Part shown: positions 58,179 to 64,000 of the stretch, in pieces | How the letters are laid out: each line of letters starts with the position of its first letter | How positions within the stretch are numbered: position 1 is the stretch's first letter | Assembly: GCF_000717645.1 (NCBI RefSeq) | Contig: NZ_JNZZ01000006.1 | Coordinates: forward strand, 248,001-312,000 | Source: Streptomyces californicus | Lineage (GTDB): Bacteria > Actinomycetota > Actinomycetes > Streptomycetales > Streptomycetaceae | DNA length: 64,000 bases | Direction: 5' to 3' | Position numbers and translations under genes: made by a program | The notes under the pieces: generated by a model | The model's database searches: none | Told to the model about the DNA's origin: nothing | The model's input: the letters and a program-made list of their open reading frames with translations, nothing else

Positions 58179-59216
58179 ATGACGCGGGTGACCGACCACG
58201 GCGGAGGCGTCCACAGCATCGAGGTCCCGATCCCGGACAACCCGCTGGGGCACACCCTGGTCCATCTCGTGGACACCGGCCGAGGGCCCGTCCTCATCGA
58301 CACCGGGTGGGACGACCCCGCCTCCTGGGACACGCTGGTCGCCGGGCTCTCCGCCCTCGGGACCGCGGTCTCCGACGTCCACGGCATCGTCATCACCCAT
58401 CACCACCCCGACCACCACGGGCTCTCCGGCCGGGTCCGCGAGGCGTCCGGGGCCTGGATCGCGATGCACGAGGCCGACACCGCGATCGTCCGCCGCACCC
58501 GGGAGGCGGAGCCCGGCACCTGGCTCGACTACCTCACCCGCAAGCTCGCCGCCGTCGGCGCGCCCGACGACCACCTCGCCCCGCTGCGCGCGGCCCGCGC
58601 CGGCGGCCGGCTGCGGACCCTGCCCGGACTGAGCGCCGCCCTCCCCGACCGCGAGATCGTCCCCGGCGAGCTGCTGGACCTCGCCGGACGGCGGCTGCGG
58701 GCCGTCTGGACGCCCGGCCACACCCCCGGCCACGTCTGCCTCCATCTGGAGGAGCGGCATCCGGCGAACCTCCCCGGGCACGGGCGGCTCTTCTCCGGGG
58801 ACCACCTGCTGCCGGGGATCAGCCCGCACATCGGGCTGTACGAGGACCCCGACGACACCGCCGTCACCGACCCGCTCGGGGACTACCTCGCCTCGCTGGA
58901 GCGGATCGGCCGGCTCGGAGTCGCGGAGGTGCTGCCCGCCCACCAGCACGCGTTCACCGACGCGGGCGGACGGGTGCGGGAGCTGCTGGCCCACCACGAG
59001 GAGCGGCTGACCGGACTCCTCGCCCTGCTGGCCACCCCCCTCACCCCGTGGCAGCTCGCCGAGCGGATGGAGTGGAACCGGCCCTGGGAGCAGATCCCGC
59101 ACGGTTCGCGGTCGATCGCCGTCTCCGAGGCCGAGTCCCATCTGCGGCGCCTGGTGAAGCTCGGCCGCGCGGAGGCCATCCCGGGCGGCCCCCCGGTGAC
59201 GTACATCGCCGTGTGA
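58179..59216 (+). CDS. MBL-fold metallo-hydrolase with C-terminal winged helix (LACTB2-like)
   Basis: The 345-residue hydrolase has N-terminal beta-lactamase fold: LVDTGRGPVLIDTGWDD, metal motif ITHHHPDHHG (HxHxDH), WTPGHTPGHVCLHL and LFSGDHLLPGISPHIGLYE (bridging Asp). It ends in a winged helix (TPLTPWQLAERMEWNRPWEQI to ESHLRRLVKLGRAEAI). Relatives include thioesterase-like and RNA-cleaving LACTB2 proteins. Given the shared divergent region with the ALDH/ferredoxin operon, an acyl-CoA or lactone hydrolase role is conceivable (inference). The ATG follows GAGAGGGGAAGCCC. Confidence 0.9.
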   Translation: MTRVTDHGGGVHSIEVPIPDNPLGHTLVHLVDTGRGPVLIDTGWDDPASWDTLVAGLSALGTAVSDVHGIVITHHHPDHHGLSGRVREASGAWIAMHEADTAIVRRTREAEPGTWLDYLTRKLAAVGAPDDHLAPLRAARAGGRLRTLPGLSAALPDREIVPGELLDLAGRRLRAVWTPGHTPGHVCLHLEERHPANLPGHGRLFSGDHLLPGISPHIGLYEDPDDTAVTDPLGDYLASLERIGRLGVAEVLPAHQHAFTDAGGRVRELLAHHEERLTGLLALLATPLTPWQLAERMEWNRPWEQIPHGSRSIAVSEAESHLRRLVKLGRAEAIPGGPPVTYIAV

Positions 59217-59400
59217 GCCCCACCCGGCCCGGACCCGGTGACGTACAGCGCCGCATGAGCCCGGGGCCCGGCCCGGACCCGGTGACGTACAGCGCCGTGT
59301 GGTCCCCACCCGATGACCTGGGTTCTCCCGGCGACGCGCCTCGCCTCTCGGGCCTCGCCCGCCCGGAGCCCCGGTGACGTACGTCGCGACGTGGAGCCCC
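59193..59400. repeat. Duplicated 3' end of the MBL gene
   Basis: CCGGTGACGTACATCGCCGT forms the MBL gene's last codons (59193). Copies follow at 59235, 59279 and 59371, each retaining GGTGACGTAC and downstream GAGCCC-type sequence. Spacing is 42, 44 and 92 bp. The array extends from the coding end toward the riboswitch and looks like repeated slippage of the gene terminus. Confidence 0.7.
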
Positions 59401-59418
59401 CGGCCGCTCGCTACGGAC

Positions 59419-59540
59419 CGGTAGAGTGGGCAGGTCGTCATCATGCCCGTACAGGGGGAAGCCGGTGCATATCCGGCACCGCGCCCCAGCCGTGACCCGT
59501 CCGTCCGACGGCAGCCGGACCGCCCTCCGCGGAGCGTGAC
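59419..59540 (+). promoter_or_regulatory. Adenosylcobalamin-type riboswitch
   Basis: The leader holds ACAGGGGGAAGCCGGTGCAT, ATCCGGCACCGCGCCCCAGC and CGTGACCCG, which correspond to the conserved cobalamin-riboswitch core (GGGAAGCCGGTG, CCGGC, CAGCCGTGA-like J-element). A 9-bp hairpin (GGCCACCGG/CCGGTGGCC, 59548-59569) follows and could be the expression platform. It lies about 115 nt before the first gene of a cobalamin-transport operon. The ends are approximate. Confidence 0.8.
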
Positions 59541-59654
59541 CGGCTCGGGCCACCGGAACCCCGGTGGCCGGCACCGTCGAGGCATACGGGGCCGGAGCCC
59601 GGCGCCCCCGTGCGTCCGCGGAGTCCGGCCCTCGCAGGAGAGGCCCAGCCAGCC

Positions 59655-60905
59655 ATGACCGTACGCCGCAGCGCAGCCGCGCTCGCGACCACCGCCGTGC
59701 TCCTGGGAGCCGCCGCCCCCGCGGCGGTCGCCGCGCCGAGCCCCTCCCCGTCGGCGGAGCTGCCGGCCGGGCTCTACGGCACCACCGACCCGACCTACGA
59801 CGGGGTGTGGCGGCAGTCGCTGGCCTTCCTCGCGCAGAAGATCGAGTTCGTCACGCCGTCGACGCAGGCGGTGGACTGGCTGGCGGGCCAGCAGTGCGAC
59901 AGCGGCGCGTTCACCTCGTACCGGGACGCCTCCAAGCCGTGCGACTCCTCGACGGTGATGGACACCAACGCCACCGCCGTCGCCGTCCAGGCCCTGGTCG
60001 AGATCAACCAGCGCCGCGAGGAGGCCAACAACGGGGCCGACTGGCTCAAGTCCGTACAGAACCCGGACGGCGGCTGGGGCTACAACCCCGGCAGCCCCAG
60101 CGACGCGAACTCGACGTCCATCGTGATCGGCGCCCTGGCCCGCACCGGCGTCCCGATCAACGAGGTCTCCACCCCCGACGGCAAGACCCCGTACACCGCG
60201 CTCCAGTCGCTGGCGATCGCCTGCGGCGAGAAGGACGGCGGTGCGTTCGCCTACCAGCCCGGCAAGAAAGGCGAGCTGGCCGCCAACCCGGACGCCACCG
60301 CGGCCTCGGTGCTCGGTCTGATGGGCAAGGGCATCGCCGCCGGGACGTCCAACGCGGTCAAGGACCCCTCCTGCACGAAGGGCGACGACCTCAGCCCGGA
60401 GCAGAGCGCCCAGAACGGCGCCTCCTTCCTCGCGGACACGCTGAAGAAGAAGCCGTACCTGGAGCAGGCCCCGATGCCGGGCGCGGAGGACACCGCACCG
60501 CAGCCCGACTACGGCAACACCGCCGACGCCGTCGTCGCCCTCGCCGCGTCCGGGCACACGGACAAGGCCGAGGCGTCCGTCGACTGGCTGGAGAAGAACG
60601 CCGCCGCCTGGTCGAAGGCGGGCGGCCCCGCCGCCACCGCGCAGCTGATCCTCGCGGCGCACGCCACCGGCGCGGACGCCCGCGGCTTCGGCGGCGTCGA
60701 CCTCGTCAAGCAGCTCAACGGCATGGGCCCCTCCCCGGCCGCCACCGCGCAGCCCTCCCCCACGCCGACCGGCCCGCAGCCCTCCAGCGGCACCGACAGC
60801 GACGACAGCGGGCTGAGCCTGGGCTGGCTGATCGGCATCGGGCTGCTCGCCGGCACCGGCATCGGCTTCCTGCTCAGCATGCGCCGGAAGAAGCAGCAGC
60901 CGTGA
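59655..60905 (+). CDS. Secreted prenyltransferase/intrinsic-factor-like repeat protein
   Basis: The 416-residue exported, membrane-anchored protein has a Sec signal (cleavage near AVAAPSP). Alpha/alpha repeats follow: AVDWLAGQQCDSGAFTSYRD, ADWLKSVQNPDGGWGYNPGS, ATAASVLGLMGKGIAAG, ADAVVALAASGHTDKAEASVDWLEKNAAAW. A Pro/Ser/Thr stalk and one C-terminal helix (LGWLIGIGLLAGTGIGFLL) with a basic tail complete it; no sortase motif is seen. The fold is shared with human intrinsic factor and transcobalamin. With the riboswitch and ECF genes, an extracellular cobalamin-capturing role is likely (inference). Confidence 0.85.
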   Translation: MTVRRSAAALATTAVLLGAAAPAAVAAPSPSPSAELPAGLYGTTDPTYDGVWRQSLAFLAQKIEFVTPSTQAVDWLAGQQCDSGAFTSYRDASKPCDSSTVMDTNATAVAVQALVEINQRREEANNGADWLKSVQNPDGGWGYNPGSPSDANSTSIVIGALARTGVPINEVSTPDGKTPYTALQSLAIACGEKDGGAFAYQPGKKGELAANPDATAASVLGLMGKGIAAGTSNAVKDPSCTKGDDLSPEQSAQNGASFLADTLKKKPYLEQAPMPGAEDTAPQPDYGNTADAVVALAASGHTDKAEASVDWLEKNAAAWSKAGGPAATAQLILAAHATGADARGFGGVDLVKQLNGMGPSPAATAQPSPTPTGPQPSSGTDSDDSGLSLGWLIGIGLLAGTGIGFLLSMRRKKQQP

Positions 60906-61633
60906 GCCCCGCCTCGCAGGAGACGGCGGGTGCCGGCCGTACGCCGGGCCCGGCGCGGCCGCGCGTCCCGCTCGTCTCCCTGCTGGCCGCCCTGGTCGCC
61001 GCCTCCGCCGTGCTGCTCGGCGGCGCGGGCAGCGCCGAGGCCGCCGGGTACCGCTACTGGTCGTTCTGGCAGGGCAACGGCACGACCTGGGAGTACGCCA
61101 CCCAGGGGCCGTCCCTGCTGCGCCCGGACGACGGCACGGTCCAGGGGTTCCGGTTCGCCGTGAGCGAGGACTCGGGCGACGCCTCCCAGCCGCGCCGCGC
61201 CCCGGACTTCGGGGCGATCTGCGCGGACACCCCGGCGAAGGACGGGTCCAAGCGGGTGGCGCTGGTGATCGACGCGGGTACGGCGGCGGACGCCCCGGAC
61301 GGGGAGGAGCCGCCCGCTCTGCGCACCGCCTGCGCCCGGGTCGCGCCGGACGCCAGCAGCGCGGAGGCGCTCGCCGCGGTGGCGAAGCCGCTGCGGTACG
61401 ACAGCAGCGCCATGCTCTGCGCGATCTCCGGCTACCCGAAGTCGGGCTGCGGCGAGCAGGTGTCCGGCGACTCGGGCAGCGCCGAGCCGTCCGCCCCCGC
61501 GAAGACGCCCGGTGACCGGGCCGGGGGCGGGGAGGGTGACGGCGGAGGCCCGTCCGTCGGGCTCGTCGTCGGTATCGGCGCCGTCCTGCTGCTGGGCGTC
61601 GCCGCCGTGGTCCAGGCGCGCCGCCGCCGGTGA
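60902..61633 (+). CDS. SCO2322-family membrane-anchored protein
   Basis: The 243-residue protein has an N-terminal signal (PLVSLLAALVAASAVLLGGAGSAEA). The extracellular domain opens with GYRYWSFWQGNGTTWEYATQGPSL and has a cysteine pair (FGAICADT, LRTACARV) and CAISGYPKSGCGEQ. A Gly/Asp stalk precedes a C-terminal helix (SVGLVVGIGAVLLLGVAAVV). The family is confined to this cobalamin operon type in Streptomyces; its role is unknown, perhaps an accessory of the binding protein. GTGA overlaps join it to both neighbours. Confidence 0.85.
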   Translation: MSPASQETAGAGRTPGPARPRVPLVSLLAALVAASAVLLGGAGSAEAAGYRYWSFWQGNGTTWEYATQGPSLLRPDDGTVQGFRFAVSEDSGDASQPRRAPDFGAICADTPAKDGSKRVALVIDAGTAADAPDGEEPPALRTACARVAPDASSAEALAAVAKPLRYDSSAMLCAISGYPKSGCGEQVSGDSGSAEPSAPAKTPGDRAGGGEGDGGGPSVGLVVGIGAVLLLGVAAVVQARRRR

Positions 61634-62802
61634 CCGGCTCCCCCGCCGTCCCGGCCCGGGTGCTGCGCCGCGCCCTGCACGCCCCCGAGGCGGACCGGGG
61701 CAACGCGCTGCCCGCCGGGGCGTGGTGGCTCTGGGCGCTGGGCCTGGCCACCGCCGCGTCCCGGACGACCAATCCGCTGCTGCTGGGTCTGCTGGTCGGG
61801 GTCGCCGGGTATGTGGTGGCGGCGCGGCGCACGGACGCGCCGTGGGCCCGGAGTTACGGCGCGTTCGTCAAGCTCGGGCTGTTCGTGGTGGCGGTGCGGC
61901 TGCTGTTCTCCGTCTTCCTCGGCTCGTCGATCCCCGGTTCGCACACCGTGCTGACCCTGCCCGAACTGCCGCTGCCCGACTGGGCGCAGGGGGTGCGGAT
62001 CGGCGGCCGGGTCACCGCCGAGCAACTGGTGTTCTCGCTGTACGACGGGATGAAGCTGGCCACGCTGCTGATCTGCGTCGGCGCGGCGAACGCGCTGGCC
62101 AATCCGGCGCGGCTGCTGAAGTCGCTGCCGGGTGCGCTGTACGAGGCGGGGGTCGCCGTCGTGGTGGCGATGACGTTCGCGCCGAACATGGTGGCCGATG
62201 TGGTCCGGTTGCGCACCGCGCGCCGGCTGCGGGGCCGGCCGACCGGGGGTGTGCGGGCGGTGGCGCAGATCGGACTGCCCGTGCTGGAGGGCGCGCTGGA
62301 GCGGTCGGTGGCGCTGGCCGCGTCGATGGACGCGCGGGGGTACGGGCGTACCGCCGAGGTCCCGGCGGCCGTCCGGCGCACCACGAACGTCCTCACCCTG
62401 GGCGGGCTGCTCGGGGTGTGCGCCGGCGCGTACGGACTGCTGGCCGCGCAGGGGGCGGTGTACGGGCTGCCGTTGCTGCTGGCCGGTCTGGTGACGGCGA
62501 TGGCCGGGCTGCGGCTCGGCGGGCGGCGCTCGGTGCGGACCCGCTACCGGCCGGACCGGTGGGGGGCGCGGGCCTGGCTGGTGGCGTGCTCGGGTGCGGC
62601 GGTCGCGGCGGCGATGATCTGGGCGGGCGCGGTCGATCCGGACGAGCTGCGCCCCGGGGTCGTGCCGCTGACCGCGCCGGTGCTGCCGCTGTGGCCCGCC
62701 GCGGCGGTGCTGATCGGGCTGGCGCCCGCGCTGGTCGCCCCCGTACCACCGCCGTCCCGGGGGGCCAGGAAGCAGGAGCGACGCGGCAAGGAGAAGGCGT
62801 GA
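61630..62802 (+). CDS. Energy-coupling factor transporter transmembrane protein EcfT
   Basis: The 390-residue membrane subunit of an ECF vitamin transporter has N-terminal segments (NPLLLGLLVGVAGYVVAAR, FVKLGLFVVAVRLLF). The coupling helices carry the two A-R-G-like motifs (ALERSVALAASMDARGYGR is the second). Additional C-terminal segments continue to the basic end (RGARKQERRGKEKA). It links the ATPases to a substrate-binding S component, not visible here but expected downstream. Cobalamin is the likely substrate from the riboswitch. The GTG start overlaps the previous stop. Confidence 0.92.
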   Translation: MTGSPAVPARVLRRALHAPEADRGNALPAGAWWLWALGLATAASRTTNPLLLGLLVGVAGYVVAARRTDAPWARSYGAFVKLGLFVVAVRLLFSVFLGSSIPGSHTVLTLPELPLPDWAQGVRIGGRVTAEQLVFSLYDGMKLATLLICVGAANALANPARLLKSLPGALYEAGVAVVVAMTFAPNMVADVVRLRTARRLRGRPTGGVRAVAQIGLPVLEGALERSVALAASMDARGYGRTAEVPAAVRRTTNVLTLGGLLGVCAGAYGLLAAQGAVYGLPLLLAGLVTAMAGLRLGGRRSVRTRYRPDRWGARAWLVACSGAAVAAAMIWAGAVDPDELRPGVVPLTAPVLPLWPAAAVLIGLAPALVAPVPPPSRGARKQERRGKEKA

Positions 62803-64000
62803 TCAGGTTCGAGCGGGTCTCCGTACGGTACGAGGGTGCGGAGCGTCCCACGCTGTCCGGGGTCGACCTCACGGTCCCCGAGGGCGAACTCGTGCTGCTC
62901 GTCGGACCCTCGGGTGTCGGTAAGTCGACTCTGCTGGGTACGGTCCCGGGGCTCGTCCCGCATTTCACGGGCGGGCTGCTGTCGGGCCGGGTCACGGTGG
63001 GCGGGCGGGACACGCGGACGCACAAGCCGCGGGAGCTGGCCGACCTGGTCGGGACGGTGGGCCAGGACCCGCTGGCCCACTTCGTCACGGACACGGTCGA
63101 GGACGAGCTCGCGTACGGCATGGAGTCGCTGGGGCTGGCCCCGGACGTGATGCGGCGCCGGGTCGAGGAGACCCTGGACCTGCTGGGCCTCGCGGAGCTG
63201 CGCGACCGGCCGATCGCCACGCTGTCGGGCGGCCAGCAGCAGCGGGTGGCGATCGGTTCGGTGCTCACCCCGCACCCGAAGGTGCTGGTGCTGGACGAGC
63301 CGACCTCGGCGCTGGACCCGGCGGCGGCCGAGGAGGTCCTCGCGGTGCTCCAGCGCCTCGTCCACGACCTGGGCACGACGGTGTTCATGGCCGAGCACCG
63401 GCTGGAGCGGGTGGTGCAGTACGCGGACCGGGTCGTGCTGCTGCCCGCCCCGGGCGAGCCCCCGGTGACGGGGCCGCCCGCCGAGATCATGAAGGTGTCG
63501 CCGGTCCGGCCGCCGGTGGCCGAGCTGGGGCTGCTGGCGGGCTGGGACCCGCTGCCCCTGTCGGTACGGGACGCCCGGCGCGCGGCCGGCGGGCTGCGGG
63601 AGCGGCTGGCGGGGGCGGCGCCCGCGCTGGCCCCGGGAGCACCGGGGCCGGTGCCTCCGCTTCCGGCGGCTCCGCTTCCGGTGCCTGCTGTGCCGCCGCT
63701 TCCGCCGGTCGTGGAACGGCCGCGTCCGGGGCGGTTCGCCCGGCTGCTGGGCCGGGGCCGGGAGCGGGGCGGCGACCGTACGGAGGGTGTGCCCGCCGAC
63801 GGGTCCGCCGTGCCGTCCGCCGACGGCCCCATCGCCCTGGTCGAGGGACTCGGAGTGCGGCGCGGCCGGGTCGAGGCGCTGCGGCGGGTGTCGCTCACCG
63901 TGGCTCCGGGCGAGGCGGTGGCCCTGATGGGGCGCAACGGGGCCGGCAAGTCCACCCTGCTCGGGGCGCTCGTCGGGATGATCGAGCCCACCGCGGGCAC
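62799..64000 (+). CDS. ECF transporter ATPase, tandem-fused (3' end off window)
   Basis: Two ABC domains are fused in one chain. Domain 1 has Walker A GPSGVGKST, Q-loop VGQDPL, signature LSGGQQQRVAIGS, Walker B KVLVLDEPTSALDP and H-switch MAEHR. A Pro-rich linker of about 90 residues (GAPGPVPPLPAAPLPVPAVP) leads to a second domain with Walker A GRNGAGKST near 63940. The frame is still open at the window edge. It powers the EcfT-containing importer. GTG 62799 overlaps the ecfT stop (GTGA). Confidence 0.94.
   Translation, partial: MIRFERVSVRYEGAERPTLSGVDLTVPEGELVLLVGPSGVGKSTLLGTVPGLVPHFTGGLLSGRVTVGGRDTRTHKPRELADLVGTVGQDPLAHFVTDTVEDELAYGMESLGLAPDVMRRRVEETLDLLGLAELRDRPIATLSGGQQQRVAIGSVLTPHPKVLVLDEPTSALDPAAAEEVLAVLQRLVHDLGTTVFMAEHRLERVVQYADRVVLLPAPGEPPVTGPPAEIMKVSPVRPPVAELGLLAGWDPLPLSVRDARRAAGGLRERLAGAAPALAPGAPGPVPPLPAAPLPVPAVPPLPPVVERPRPGRFARLLGRGRERGGDRTEGVPADGSAVPSADGPIALVEGLGVRRGRVEALRRVSLTVAPGEAVALMGRNGAGKSTLLGALVGMIEPTAG

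Noticed and set aside
59655..60905. Sortase-anchored protein
   Set aside because: A C-terminal helix and basic tail are present, but there is no LPxTG-like motif before the helix, so plain membrane anchoring is preferred.

Overview
The window is high-GC actinobacterial chromosome and looks like Streptomyces. Support comes from very high G+C, frequent GTG starts, many leaderless-looking promoters, a Tat-exported PhoD, a mycothiol-dependent maleylpyruvate isomerase-type protein, a DmdR/IdeR-type iron box, and a run of genes (rnpB, yaaA, eda, RNase H/phosphatase, zinc ribbon, Nif3-like, SCO2322-family, ECF transporter) typical of the Streptomyces core. Most of the window is core chromosome. One short accessory islet (about 53.3-56.3 kb) carries IS630 debris and lower-GC immunity-type genes.

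Layout. 0-13.6 kb: a Bcr/CflA exporter, a Gfo/Idh/MocA oxidoreductase, phoD, an SDR, a secreted lamin-tail protein, a PhzF-like protein, a TetR/MFS efflux pair with a shared operator, two GNATs and a family 2 glycosyltransferase. 12.6-14.7 kb: a LacI regulator facing a secreted GH16 lichenase, whose promoter carries two CebR-like operators. 14.8-25.6 kb: rnpB, a Uma2-type protein, a MerR/membrane-protein pair with a 19-bp-spacer leaderless promoter, yaaA, eda, then the convergent operon nif3-like > zinc ribbon (apparent CTG start) > RNase H/phosphatase, and an iron-box-controlled siderophore-binding lipoprotein.

26-58 kb: a scattered lipid/steroid-type catabolic regulon. A TetR regulator at 52.7 kb strongly resembles KstR. 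Exact matches to the KstR consensus TNNAACNNGTTNNA lie upstream of the MaoC/ADH/SDR operon (29.45 kb), the fused acyl-CoA dehydrogenase plus SCP2-type thiolase operon (36.6 kb), and between kstR and a glycosyltransferase/methyltransferase/(alpha/alpha)6-barrel operon (52.48 kb). A degenerate copy precedes an MBL hydrolase (58.13 kb). A second, different palindrome (CTGAC-N5-GTCAG) recurs upstream of the MaoC operon, an LLM flavin oxidoreductase and the ALDH/ferredoxin operon. In between lie a BCCT transporter, two DHA2 MFS pumps, peptidase E, an IclR-faced operon DUF1177 > NCS1 permease > M20 hydrolase, a secreted amidase and small membrane proteins.

58-64 kb: a cobalamin uptake locus. An adenosylcobalamin-type riboswitch precedes a secreted, membrane-anchored protein with prenyltransferase/intrinsic-factor-like repeats, an SCO2322-family membrane protein, EcfT and a duplicated ECF ATPase that runs off the right edge. 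The four genes overlap by GTGA and form one operon.

Many intergenic gaps carry short imperfect tandem repeats just after stop codons. This is a recurring local feature that the genes do not explain.
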